Source: Oscillospiraceae bacterium (GTDB lineage Bacteria > Bacillota > Clostridia > Oscillospirales > Ruminococcaceae). Taken from it: 64,000 nucleotides of DNA. Position numbers and translations under genes: made by a program. Of this stretch, positions 17,784 through 25,858 are shown one piece after another (position 1 is the first letter of the stretch; every line of letters starts with the position of its first letter). Location: positions 1 to 64,000 of the forward strand of contig JAEEIA010000065.1 in NCBI GenBank assembly GCA_016281125.1, read 5' to 3'. Under the pieces are notes generated by a model. It had not been told where the DNA came from, did not search any database, and saw only the letters and a list, made by a program, of their open reading frames with translations.

Positions 17784-18734
17784 TCACAGATATTTGATGA
17801 TTTCTTCGCGGAGCTGATCGTATTTCGGATCTGTCAGGCCGAAGTCCAGCCCCTTGTATGTCCAGACGCTTCTGCCGATGCCGTGCTTTTCAAATACGGC
17901 GTGAATCGCCTTGAACCATTTGAGGGATTCCGCTGCGGATGCAACGTCGATCATGCCGTATTCGCCGCAGTAGAGAACGGTATTGTTTTCAGATGCCTTT
18001 TTGATCGCCCCGGCGAACAGCTCCTCAAAATATGCCTCCGAGGTTCCGCTCTCCTCAAAGGTCATGCGGGCTTCCGGATCAATGCGCACCGTCCAGGTTG
18101 CGCCCTGATGCGTGAACAGCAGCGGTTCATAGCAATGGAAATTATAGATGATATTGCTGTCATGAGGCGGATCGAGATACGGGACTTCCTTTGCCCCGTT
18201 GTTGTTGAAGCTGCCGACCAGAATCATCGTGTCCGGCGCGATTTTCCGGATACGGCTGATGCAGGTGTCTGCAATGCGGTTCCATGCCTTGATATAGGAC
18301 TGATCGGTGACCTCGTTCAGCAGTTCAAAAGCGATGTGCTCCGGGTCAATGCCGTATCTGCGGGCGAATTCCTCCCAGAGCTGACAGAACTGCTCCTGAT
18401 AGGCAGCGCTATCAAAGAAGCCTTCCTCGGCCACGCCCTCGTCAAAGGAGAAACCGGCAGTTTTGTGCAGATCGAGAATCATGTTCAGCTGATGCTTCCG
18501 GCACAGTTTGACTGCGCGGTCAAGGCAGTCAAAGCCCGCTGTGAGAAAGCTGCCGTCCTTTGCCTGAAAAATATTATAGTCAACAGGAATGCGCACATGG
18601 TCAAAGCCCCATGCGGCAATCTTCCTGAAATCCTCCTCCGTGATCCATGTATCCAGCGTTTTCTGGCTGTAATCGCACTGGGACATCCAGCCGCCGAGAT
18701 TGATCCCCTTGTGAAAATTCTGTTGAAACAGCAT
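17784..18734 (-). CDS. Cytoplasmic glycoside hydrolase family 5 (cellulase-type)
   Basis: 316 residues, a single GH5 TIM barrel with no signal peptide and no dockerin. Motifs: GINLGGW near the N-terminus, HVRIPVDY (Arg on strand 2), the acid/base ELLNEV around residue 140, HCYEP, and the nucleophile YCGEYG around residue 260, then SVWTYKG. The family cleaves beta-1,4-glucans, mannans or other beta-glycans; without a secretion signal it most likely acts on imported oligosaccharides. Its promoter lies inside the 3' end of the MATE gene. Substrate cannot be decided here. Confidence 0.92.
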   Translation of the reverse strand: MLFQQNFHKGINLGGWMSQCDYSQKTLDTWITEEDFRKIAAWGFDHVRIPVDYNIFQAKDGSFLTAGFDCLDRAVKLCRKHQLNMILDLHKTAGFSFDEGVAEEGFFDSAAYQEQFCQLWEEFARRYGIDPEHIAFELLNEVTDQSYIKAWNRIADTCISRIRKIAPDTMILVGSFNNNGAKEVPYLDPPHDSNIIYNFHCYEPLLFTHQGATWTVRIDPEARMTFEESGTSEAYFEELFAGAIKKASENNTVLYCGEYGMIDVASAAESLKWFKAIHAVFEKHGIGRSVWTYKGLDFGLTDPKYDQLREEIIKYL

Positions 18735-18765
18735 GTTATGTTTCCGCCTTTCCTAATATGTTCTT

Positions 18766-18794
18766 ATTGTAGCATAACGGCAGATAAATGTCAA
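18766..18794 (-). promoter_or_regulatory. Sigma-A promoter of the GH5 gene
   Basis: Minus strand TTGACA (18789-18794), 17-bp spacer, TACAAT (18766-18771). The -35 overlaps the last codons of the MATE gene, so GH5 can be expressed separately from it. Confidence 0.8.
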
Positions 18795-20149
18795 GCAGAA
18801 ATCGGTTTATCCTTTGCAGCGCCGGTCTTCCGGTATGCACGGAGATAAAAAGACACGGAGATCACGGTGGCAGTGACCCAGCCGATCGGCCATGACGCCC
18901 AGATGCCTGCGGAGCCGAACGGAACGGACAGCACACATGCAAGAATCACGCGCAGAAGCAGATCGGTGAAGGTTGCGGTCATAAACTGCATCATCATGCC
19001 GGAGCCGCGCAGCACACCGTCTGAAACCAGTTTCAGCGCGGCAATCAGATAAAACGGCGATACGATCCGCAGGAAAAGCACGCCGGTTCCGACGGCATCC
19101 GCGCTCGGGGCATCCAGAAAGAACCGCACAAGATACGCACCGGCATAGAAATACACAAGCATGAACGGAATCATCATGCACCAGACCATTTTGCAGGCAG
19201 CCCGGTGTCCTGCCGGTACGCGTTCCCGTTTGCGGGCGCCGAGGTTCTGCGCAGTGAAATTGGAAACGCCGTTGCCGATTGTCGTCAGCGATGTGATCAC
19301 GAGATTGTTCAGCTTGACCGCAGCGGAATATCCTGCAACAACGCCGGAGCCGAAATCGTTGATCACGCGCTGAATCACGATGTTACCGACGGAAATGAAG
19401 CTCTGCTGCAAAATGCTCGGAATTGCGATGACCGCGATCTGCCTGAGCAGCGAAAACGAAAACAGCGGCGTCCTGCCCGCCGTCTGAAAGGCGCGCAGCC
19501 GGCGCAGCAGGAAACATAAGGACAGGATGCAGCTCACGCCCTGACATAGCAGCGTCGCCCATGCCGTTCCGGGAACGCCCATGTGAAAATACCGCACAAA
19601 GAGAATATCCATGCCGACATTGGCCGTCGAGGATGCAGCCAGAAACCGGAACGGCGTTTTGGAATCCCCGAGTGCGGAGAATATGCCGTTTGCGGCGTTG
19701 TACAGAAACACGAACGGCAGGCTCAGAATGTAGATCGTCAGGTATGCGGCGGAATCCGCAAAGATATTGTCCGGCGTGTGAATCAGCCGGAGCAGTGGAC
19801 GGTTCAGCGGCAGTCCGAGCAGCATCAGCACGGCACAGACCGCGGTGATTACAATGACCGCAGTCGATACCGCGGTTTTCATTCTTGCATACTGCTTTGC
19901 ACCGAACAGCCGCGCCGTGACGACGGATGTTCCGATGCCGGAGCCGAACGCAAACGCAATGAAGATCAGCGTGATTTCATAGCTGTTTCCGACGGCCGCC
20001 AGTGCTTGCTCGTCGATATATTTCCCTGCGACAAAGCTGTCCGCGAGATTGTACATCTGCTGAAAAATGACACTGCCGAACAGCGGCAGACAAAAACGCC
20101 GGAGCACCTTTGAGGGCTCTCCGACGGTCAGATCCTTGCCCGGTTCCAT
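18791..20149 (-). CDS. MATE family efflux transporter
   Basis: 452 residues from the ATG at 20149 (GGAGGGATCGC upstream); upstream in-frame codons belong to the leader. Twelve predicted helices in two homologous halves, with the family motif near the start (PLFGSVIFQQMYNLADSFVAG region) and the second-half counterpart around SILQQSFISVGNIVIQRV. These proteins export cationic drugs or metabolites using Na+ or H+. C-terminus is basic. No regulator is adjacent, so the cargo is unknown. Own promoter at 20184-20212. Confidence 0.95.
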   Translation of the reverse strand: MEPGKDLTVGEPSKVLRRFCLPLFGSVIFQQMYNLADSFVAGKYIDEQALAAVGNSYEITLIFIAFAFGSGIGTSVVTARLFGAKQYARMKTAVSTAVIVITAVCAVLMLLGLPLNRPLLRLIHTPDNIFADSAAYLTIYILSLPFVFLYNAANGIFSALGDSKTPFRFLAASSTANVGMDILFVRYFHMGVPGTAWATLLCQGVSCILSLCFLLRRLRAFQTAGRTPLFSFSLLRQIAVIAIPSILQQSFISVGNIVIQRVINDFGSGVVAGYSAAVKLNNLVITSLTTIGNGVSNFTAQNLGARKRERVPAGHRAACKMVWCMMIPFMLVYFYAGAYLVRFFLDAPSADAVGTGVLFLRIVSPFYLIAALKLVSDGVLRGSGMMMQFMTATFTDLLLRVILACVLSVPFGSAGIWASWPIGWVTATVISVSFYLRAYRKTGAAKDKPISA

Positions 20150-20183
20150 GCGATCCCTCCGTTTCTTACTTACCCGAAACAGT

Positions 20184-20212
20184 ATTATAACACAGTTTTC
20201 ATGATTTGTAAA
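20184..20212 (-). promoter_or_regulatory. Sigma-A promoter of the MATE gene
   Basis: Minus strand TTTACA (20207-20212), 17-bp spacer, TATAAT (20184-20189). Confidence 0.75.
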
Positions 20213-20333
20213 TGATTTCTGCGGCTTTTTCCGTCTTGAACATTTTATGCCGCAAAAGCGGCTGTTTCTCCGGAAATATGCCTGAAAACCGGAAAAGTGA
20301 TACAATTTCACATACATTCGGTAAAATTGTGTA

Positions 20334-20362
20334 TTGTCTGTAAGCCTTCGGTATGTTATAAT
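20334..20362 (+). promoter_or_regulatory. Sigma-A promoter of the GH30 gene
   Basis: TTGTCT (20334-20339), 17-bp spacer, TATAAT (20357-20362), 55 bp before the start codon. Confidence 0.75.
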
Positions 20363-20416
20363 ATAATAGCTGTATTATGCACACTGCATAATCAGAAACA
20401 GAAAGAAGGGGTGTAT

Positions 20417-23008
20417 ATGAAATCAATCAAACGTATGGCAGCAGCTGTGCTGGCGCTGGGAATCGCCTGCATCAGCACCGGGATCACCGCAGTTCCGGCA
20501 GGGGCGGCCACGACGGTAACGCTGTCGCCGTCTGACCGGTACGAGATCAACGGCGGCGTGTTCGAGGGCTGGGGAAGCTCGCTTTGCTGGTGGGCGAACC
20601 GCGTCGGCTACAACGATGAGCTCTCGCAGAAATGCGCGGATCTGTTTTACGGCGAGAACGGTCTGCACCTGAACATTGCGCGCTTTAACATCGGCGGCGG
20701 TGATGATCCCACGCATCACCACATCACGCGAACGGATTCCAACATGCCCGGCTATACCGTTTACAATAACGGGCAGGTGACCTACGACTGGAATGCCGAC
20801 GCGAATCAGCGGAATGTGCTGCGGCGCTGTATTGAAGCGGCAGGGGATGACATGATTACGGAAATGTTCTCCAATTCTCCGCCGTACTATATGTGCAAGA
20901 GCGGCTGCTCCACCGGCAATACCGATGCAGGCAAAAACAATCTCAAGGATGACTGCTACGACGATTTTGCTGAGTATCTCGCGGAGGTCTGTGCGCATTA
21001 CCAGAATGAATGGGGCATTACGGTACAGAGCATTGATCCGATGAACGAGCCGTACACGAATTTCTGGGGCGCATACAGCGCAAAGCAGGAGGGCTGCCAC
21101 TTTGAAGCAGGCAATTCCGAATCAACGATTCTGACAGAACTGAAAAAATCGCTGCAAAAGCGTGAACTGAACAACATCATCATTTCCGCCTGTGACGAAA
21201 CCTCCATTGACTCGCAGATTGATACCTATAAAGCGCTTTCCACGGAAGCAAAGCAGGCGATCTCCCGCATTGATACGCATACCTACGGCGGAAGCAAGCG
21301 CGGCGAACTGAAAAATCTCGCGCTGACGGAGGGCAAGAACCTCTGGATGAGTGAGGTGGACGGCAAGGGTACAGCCGGTACAAACGCCGGAAATGTAGCA
21401 GCTGGACTCTGGCTGGCAGAGCGCATCATCACGGACTGCAACGGACTGAACGCCTCCGCGTGGATCCTCTGGCAGCTGATTGATAACCATGTCAGCTCCG
21501 TTGGCTACAACGGCAACAAGGATTCCGGTATGCCGGATATCGATAACGGATTCTGGGGCGTGGCCGTTGCGGATCACGATAAGAACGAGGTTATCCTCTC
21601 CAAGAAATACTACGCGTTCGGGCAGTTTTCGCGGTATATCCGCCCCGGCATGATCATGCTGAATTCCTCGAACCGCAGCATGGCGGCGTTTGATAAGGAG
21701 AACGGCAGAGTCGTTGTGGTCGCGTTGAATCTGGGCGGCGGCAATGCGGATTATACCTTTGACCTCTCCGGCTTTTCCAAGGTCGGCACGCAAGCGCAGG
21801 GCATCCGCACGAGCAGCTCTGAGGACTGGAAGGATATCGGCACGACCGCGTTGCAGGGCAGCCGCCTGAATGTGACGCTCCCGGCCAATTCCATTACGAC
21901 ATATATCATTGACGGCATGGCAGGGGAAACGGAGCGTGCGAATAAGATTGACCTGAGCGGGGCAAAGCTCTCCGGTACGAACGCATGGCAGGATTCGACC
22001 GATTCCGGCTATCAGAAGGCCTTCGACGGCAACCGCGGCAGCTTTTTCGACGGCGTCGGGGACGGCTGGGTGATGGCGGATCTCGGTGAGGTGTACGATA
22101 TCACCACAATCGGCTACTGCCCGCGTATGGGTTATGAGTACCGCTGCGGTGACGGCATGTTCCAGGTTTCCGACAACGGCACGGACTGGAAAACCGTGTA
22201 TACGGTTCCGGGTGAGCCGAGCTACGGTATGCATTATGTGATCCCGACGTCGGCGGCCACCGGGCGTTATGTGCGGTATGCGGTGCCGTCCGGAAAGCCG
22301 AACAACGGCTACAACAAGGACAGCGTTTACTGCTGCAACATTGCGGAAATTGAGCTGTACGGAACGCCGAGCACGATGAAGGATTACAGCAAGATTGCGA
22401 TTGCACCTGAAAATGTGACAGGATCCGATCCGTGGAATCAGACCGCGAACGATGCGAAAAAGGCATTTGACGGCAATACCGCGAGCTTCTTTGACGGTGT
22501 CGGGGACGGCTGGGTGCAGGCGGATCTCGGCGGCACATATCGGCTCCAGGCAATCGGCTTCTGTCCGCGCGAGGGCAAGGAGTTCCGCTGTGCGGACGGC
22601 ATGTTTATGGTATCCGCAGACGGCGTAAGCTGGGATACCGTTTATACAGTGAGCGGCGTTCCGGGCTTCGGAATGCAGTATATCCCGCTGGAAGATCAGA
22701 ATATCACAGCCCGGTATATCAAGTACGCTGTTCCGTCCGGCGCACCGAAGGAGCCTTCCAATCCGGACAGTGTTTGCTGCTGCAACATTGCGGAGATTGA
22801 GGTCTACGGCACGGAAACAGTTGCAGGACCGCTCCGCGGCGATGTGAACAGTGACGGTAGCGTGACGATAGCTGATGCGGTGATGTTGACAAAATATCTG
22901 AGTACGGAGGGCACTGTAAAGAGCTGGGAGGCCGGTGACCTGAACGGTGACAAAAAGCTGAATGCAGCGGATCTGTCTTTGCTGAAACAGATTCTCATGC
23001 GCAGCTGA
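20417..23008 (+). CDS. Cellulosomal GH30 hydrolase (endo-beta-1,6-galactanase-like) with two F5/8-type modules and dockerin
   Basis: 863 residues from the ATG at 20417 (GAAGGGG upstream). Signal peptide about 1-31 (ends PAGAA). GH30 catalytic barrel plus beta-sandwich about 35-500: FEGWGSSLCWWA start, acid/base DPMNEPY, nucleophile LWMSEVDG and YNGNKDSG later, most like GH30 endo-beta-1,6-galactanases. Two related discoidin/CBM32-like modules (about 507-650 and 657-800) share SFFDGVGDGWV and CCNIAEIE. A C-terminal type I dockerin (about 805-863) has loops GDVNSDGSVTIADA and GDLNGDKKLNAADL, close in sequence to the dockerin of the beta-helix protein at 14002, so the two probably share a cohesin partner. 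Likely attacks arabinogalactan or pectin side chains. An AraC regulator lies 300 bases downstream on the other strand. Confidence 0.92.
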   Translation: MKSIKRMAAAVLALGIACISTGITAVPAGAATTVTLSPSDRYEINGGVFEGWGSSLCWWANRVGYNDELSQKCADLFYGENGLHLNIARFNIGGGDDPTHHHITRTDSNMPGYTVYNNGQVTYDWNADANQRNVLRRCIEAAGDDMITEMFSNSPPYYMCKSGCSTGNTDAGKNNLKDDCYDDFAEYLAEVCAHYQNEWGITVQSIDPMNEPYTNFWGAYSAKQEGCHFEAGNSESTILTELKKSLQKRELNNIIISACDETSIDSQIDTYKALSTEAKQAISRIDTHTYGGSKRGELKNLALTEGKNLWMSEVDGKGTAGTNAGNVAAGLWLAERIITDCNGLNASAWILWQLIDNHVSSVGYNGNKDSGMPDIDNGFWGVAVADHDKNEVILSKKYYAFGQFSRYIRPGMIMLNSSNRSMAAFDKENGRVVVVALNLGGGNADYTFDLSGFSKVGTQAQGIRTSSSEDWKDIGTTALQGSRLNVTLPANSITTYIIDGMAGETERANKIDLSGAKLSGTNAWQDSTDSGYQKAFDGNRGSFFDGVGDGWVMADLGEVYDITTIGYCPRMGYEYRCGDGMFQVSDNGTDWKTVYTVPGEPSYGMHYVIPTSAATGRYVRYAVPSGKPNNGYNKDSVYCCNIAEIELYGTPSTMKDYSKIAIAPENVTGSDPWNQTANDAKKAFDGNTASFFDGVGDGWVQADLGGTYRLQAIGFCPREGKEFRCADGMFMVSADGVSWDTVYTVSGVPGFGMQYIPLEDQNITARYIKYAVPSGAPKEPSNPDSVCCCNIAEIEVYGTETVAGPLRGDVNSDGSVTIADAVMLTKYLSTEGTVKSWEAGDLNGDKKLNAADLSLLKQILMRS

Positions 23009-23010
23009 TA

Positions 23011-23049
23011 TAAAAAAGAGCGCCCTGCCGGAATCGAAAACCGGCAGGG
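23011..23049. terminator. Terminator shared by GH30 (plus) and candidate ncRNA (minus)
   Basis: A 9-10 bp perfect stem (GCCCTGCCGG / CCGGCAGGGC) with a 9-base loop. On the minus strand it is followed by CTCTTTTTTAT, a strong U-run; on the plus strand by CATTTTG. Confidence 0.8.
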
Positions 23050-23216
23050 CCATTTTGTGAGGCATGAGCAAAAACAAAAGCACAACACGTCGTCCGCGCT
23101 CCCCCCTCTCACGGTTCGCGGATAACGTGTTATGCTCATTGAATGGGGATCCGTCCGATCCGTTTGTTCAGGCGCACGGATCGGCGGAAAGGATGATAGC
23201 TTGTTTTTGTCTGACA
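23013..23216 (-). ncRNA. Candidate structured non-coding RNA (about 200 nt)
   Basis: On the minus strand an extended -10 (TGCTATAAT, 23222-23230) begins a gene-free stretch ending in the terminator at 23011-23049. Three hairpins lie between: a 5' one (ATAGCCTTGT / ACAAGCTAT), CGATCCGT-12-ACGGATCG extended by TCCG/CGGA (about 23148-23185), and a long one in which ATGAGCA/TGCTCAT closes AACACGT-TCCGCG / CGCGGA-ACGTGTT with a purine-rich loop GAGAGGGGGGAG. No ORF with an RBS fits. It lies downstream of the AraC gene on the same strand, so a processed 3' UTR is the alternative. No family recognised. Confidence 0.55.
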
Positions 23217-23308
23217 AGGCTATTATAGCACAGCTGCCGCGAGAAAAAAATAGGATATGCTATTCACTTTTATACATATCCTATCTAATCTGCATATTCT
23301 ATTGTATT

Positions 23309-24076
23309 TCAGCCCGCCCGCAGCTTGCGCCATTCAGAGGGCGTGATGCCGAATTTTTGCTTGAACTGGCGCGAGAAATGCACAACACTGCTGTATCCGC
23401 ATGAGAATGCAGTTTCTTCAATCGTCATACCGGAGTTTGTCAGGAAATGCTGCGCCTGCTCCAGTCTGCTCTGGATAACATCCGCATTGCAGGTAACGCC
23501 GAATGCTTTTTTGTACAGCGCGTGCAGATACGGTGTGCTGATGCTCAGCAGCTTAGCCATATGCTCGGTGCTCCAGTCGCGCGACGGTTGCGCGTAAATC
23601 TGGCGGCGCAGATCCAGCAGCTCACGGTAATGCGGCAGCTCGGTATTCGGCTGTACCTGTGTCTTTCCGAACACTTCGGTCAGCATGGCACGGATCAGCA
23701 GTCCGACAGGCTGCGAGCTTGTGCCGCGGTAATGGCAGTCTGCAAGCAGCTGGAAATACTGGGAAATGTTAATCTGTTCTCCGATATAGATCAGTTCATT
23801 GAAGCGAACCTCAATGCCGGGCGCAAGCGGCTCGGAACAGTCAAACAAAATCCAGTCGTTGATATAGCGGTCCTCGCATGCACGGTAATACTGCGGCGTA
23901 TGGCGGTCGTAGATAATAAAGGAATCCGGCTCAGCGGTCACGGTTTCCCCGTTCAGCTGAAAAACGGCGCGTGTTTTGATGAACAGCACCAGATAACCGT
24001 CATAGCCCTGCGGATGATCGAAAACAAAGCTGCTGTCATGTCGGCAGCCGCAGCCCATCCGGTGGATCTGGAACAT
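23309..24076 (-). CDS. AraC family transcriptional regulator
   Basis: 255 residues from the ATG at 24076 (GAAAGGGGGC upstream). N-terminal cupin-like ligand domain (about 10-140, with YLVLFIKTRA and FIIYDRHTPQYY) and C-terminal double helix-turn-helix (about 160-255: MAKLLSISTPYLHALYKKAFG and ETAFSCGYSSVVHFSRQFKQKFG). This is the architecture of sugar-responsive activators. It is convergent with the GH30 gene and divergent from the oxidase gene. Its target is unknown; regulating GH30 is a guess by proximity. Confidence 0.93.
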   Translation of the reverse strand: MFQIHRMGCGCRHDSSFVFDHPQGYDGYLVLFIKTRAVFQLNGETVTAEPDSFIIYDRHTPQYYRACEDRYINDWILFDCSEPLAPGIEVRFNELIYIGEQINISQYFQLLADCHYRGTSSQPVGLLIRAMLTEVFGKTQVQPNTELPHYRELLDLRRQIYAQPSRDWSTEHMAKLLSISTPYLHALYKKAFGVTCNADVIQSRLEQAQHFLTNSGMTIEETAFSCGYSSVVHFSRQFKQKFGITPSEWRKLRAG

Positions 24077-24101
24077 AGGACAGCCCCCTTTCAATAAAAT
24101 C

Positions 24102-24130
24102 ATCATAGCACGATTCCAACAAAAAGTCAA
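24102..24130 (-). promoter_or_regulatory. Sigma-A promoter of the AraC regulator
   Basis: Minus strand TTGACT (24125-24130), 17-bp spacer, TATGAT (24102-24107). Confidence 0.75.
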
Positions 24131-24260
24131 TGCCGGGAATTGCGGACTTTGCGCGGATTATTGCGATTTTGCACGGACTGAGAGGATTGCCGCGGCAGGA
24201 AGTATATCGGAAATGTATGATTCACACATTGCAATTTTATCTGATTTCCATGTGAAGTCA

Positions 24261-24311
24261 TTGCTTTTTCTTCTGTAATGTGGTATAATAAAACCGGATC
24301 GTGTGATCCGG
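24261..24311 (+). promoter_or_regulatory. Sigma-A promoter and start-site palindrome of the PNPOx-like gene
   Basis: TTGCTT (24261-24266), 17-bp spacer, TATAAT (24284-24289). Just downstream CCGGATC-4-GATCCGG (24294-24311) overlaps the expected start of transcription and could be an operator or a 5' RNA hairpin. Confidence 0.75.
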
Positions 24312-24333
24312 CAAGAAAAAAGGAGGAACGACT

Positions 24334-24735
24334 ATGAAAGAAGTATACGATTTCCTGAAAGCGGCAGATACCTACTATCTCGCAACGATGGACGGCGATC
24401 AGCCGCGCGTCCGTCCGTTCGGAACCGTGGAGATGTTTGAGGACAAGCTCTACATTCTGACCGGAAAGAGCAAGAATGTATCCAAGCAGATCCAGATCAA
24501 CCCGAAGGTCGAGATCAGCGCGTTCAAGGACGGAAACTGGGTGCGCATCACCTGCGAGCTCGTCCGCGATGACCGCATCCCTCCGAAGCAGCATATGCTG
24601 GACTGCTATCCGCATCTTGCGTTCATGTACAAGGTCGATGACGATTACACGGAAGTACTGTACATGAAGAATGCGACTGCCGTATTCGCATCCATGGATA
24701 TGAGCAAGCCGCCCAGAACCGTGACATTCGGCTGA
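24334..24735 (+). CDS. Pyridoxamine 5'-phosphate oxidase-like flavoprotein
   Basis: 133 residues, RBS AAAAGGAGG. A single split-barrel flavin-binding domain: YYLATMDGDQPRVRPFG at the start, LYILTGKSKNVSKQIQ, and VEISAF. This matches the general-stress-protein-26 / NimA-like small members of the PNPOx clan that bind FMN or F420-like cofactors; the exact reaction is unknown. It stands alone with its own promoter and terminator. Confidence 0.9.
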   Translation: MKEVYDFLKAADTYYLATMDGDQPRVRPFGTVEMFEDKLYILTGKSKNVSKQIQINPKVEISAFKDGNWVRITCELVRDDRIPPKQHMLDCYPHLAFMYKVDDDYTEVLYMKNATAVFASMDMSKPPRTVTFG

Positions 24736-24742
24736 ACAGCTA

Positions 24743-24777
24743 AGCGCCCTTCTGAGGAATTCGGAAGGGCGCTTTCT
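24743..24777 (+). terminator. Terminator of the PNPOx-like gene (also usable by trxA)
   Basis: AGCGCCCTTC, loop, GAAGGGCGCT followed by TTCTC; also near the end of the convergent trxA gene. Confidence 0.8.
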
Positions 24778-24786
24778 CATATGCTT

Positions 24787-25101
24787 TTAAAGACCGAGCT
24801 GTCCGGCGAGTACCTGCATCGGCATAGCACCGACAGCTTTTTTGATCACCTTGCCGTTCTCAAACAGCAGAAATGCAGGAATACTGTCGATCTGATACTG
24901 CACGGCGGGTTCCTGTGCAGCATCCACATTGACCTTGACGACTTTCAGCTCCGGGTAAGCCTTGTCCAGCTCCTCCAGTACCGGCGCCATCATCATGCAG
25001 GGGCCGCACCACGATGCCCAGAAATCAACGAGAACCTTGCCGGATGCTTGCAGCACCTCCGGCGCAAAATCCTTTGCATCTTCAATATGAATCACAGCCA
25101 T
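24787..25101 (-). CDS. trxA: Thioredoxin
   Basis: 104 residues, complete thioredoxin fold with the active site WCGPC near residue 31, the cis-proline loop IPAF around residue 75, and the usual KVVKVNVD strand. Disulfide reductant in the cytoplasm. It starts 15 bases after the stop of the FTR-like gene and is transcribed with it, which suggests electrons come from ferredoxin rather than NADPH. Confidence 0.97.
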   Translation of the reverse strand: MAVIHIEDAKDFAPEVLQASGKVLVDFWASWCGPCMMMAPVLEELDKAYPELKVVKVNVDAAQEPAVQYQIDSIPAFLLFENGKVIKKAVGAMPMQVLAGQLGL

Positions 25102-25116
25102 GTTGATACCCTCCTC

Positions 25117-25314
25117 TTATTTTTCCTTGTAATACAGTCGGCAGTGGCAGTAGCCTTCAAATTCCGGATCGGCAATCTGATCGCGGAACTCCTGACACAT
25201 GCAGATGTTCTCCTCTGTCTTTTGCAGACGGCAGGGACAGTAGCCATCCTTTCTGCGCAGCCCGTCGCGGATTTTTTCGACAACCTTTGTGTCTTCATTG
25301 AAACGGATTTTCAT
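25117..25314 (-). CDS. Ferredoxin:thioredoxin reductase catalytic-chain-like protein
   Basis: 65 residues. The ATG at 25314 is preferred over the GTG 9 bases upstream because AAAGGAG needs the longer spacing. Three Cys-X-Cys pairs, CPC (26-28), CMC (38-40) and CHC (56-58), follow the order of the catalytic chain of ferredoxin:thioredoxin reductase, which holds a 4Fe-4S cluster next to a redox disulfide. Spacing (9 and 15 residues) differs from plant FTR (16 and 8), and no variable chain is present, as in other short bacterial homologues. Linked to trxA downstream. Confidence 0.78.
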   Translation of the reverse strand: MKIRFNEDTKVVEKIRDGLRRKDGYCPCRLQKTEENICMCQEFRDQIADPEFEGYCHCRLYYKEK

Positions 25315-25363
25315 CGTTTTCACGCTCCTTTTGCTGTATATCCTGCCTGCTTCGGCTGATTTT

Positions 25364-25392
25364 ATTCTAGCATATCAGCGGTGAAAAGTCAA
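25364..25392 (-). promoter_or_regulatory. Sigma-A promoter of the FTR-like/trxA operon
   Basis: Minus strand TTGACT (25387-25392), 17-bp spacer, TAGAAT (25364-25369). Confidence 0.8.
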
Positions 25393-25483
25393 GCGTTCTG
25401 TGAATCATGCCTAAAAAACTGCAACTGTGCGCCGACCAGACACATATGTACTGCACAGAGATACAGAAATTGCAAAAAAGGGG

Positions 25484-25512
25484 TTGACAAATTTCTGATA
25501 GTATGATAGAAT
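25484..25512 (+). promoter_or_regulatory. Sigma-A promoter of the lysine biosynthesis operon
   Basis: TTGACA (25484-25489), 17-bp spacer, TAGAAT (25507-25512). Confidence 0.85.
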
Positions 25513-25514
25513 AA

Positions 25515-25710
25515 GAACACGGACAGAGGCGCGGGCTTGATCAGTCCTACCGGATGAGGGTGCCGACCCGGGGTAACGAACCAGAATCCGGTACAAAAGG
25601 CAAGACCGCCGAAGCCGAAGCGATACGGCATCGCTGCGGCTGGGCGCGCACTGAATAAGTGCGTGACTGTCACATTGCAGAATTCTGCTTTGTGGAGTGC
25701 TGACCGGGTT
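25515..25710 (+). promoter_or_regulatory. Lysine riboswitch (L-box)
   Basis: Core motifs occur in the L-box order: GACAGAGGCGCG, GATCAGT, the P2-P3 region GATGAGGGTGCC, GCCGAAGC, GGCTGGGCGCGC, then GACTGTCACATTG and GTGGAGTGCTGACC. Placed between the promoter and asd, with an intrinsic terminator (25770-25797) as the expression platform. Lysine binding should favour termination, lowering asd-dapA-dapB expression. Confidence 0.93.
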
Positions 25711-25769
25711 TTCGTATTGTTCTGACCGACACAGGAAATACAGTGCGAATCCGTTCAACCTGCCAAATG

Positions 25770-25797
25770 TCCGCCATATGCTGGCGGATTTTTTTCT
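25770..25797 (+). terminator. Expression-platform terminator of the lysine riboswitch
   Basis: TCCGCC, 7-base loop, GGCGGA, then T7, 62 bases before the asd start. Confidence 0.88.
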
Positions 25798-25858
25798 GCC
25801 TCAGGATTTCTGCGCGGCGTTTCCGTGCAGAGCAATTTTAGAATGGAGGAATCCCTAT

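Noticed and set aside
21122-23083. Long open frame opposite the GH30 gene
   Set aside because: Antisense shadow of a clear secreted hydrolase with signal peptide, catalytic motifs and dockerin.
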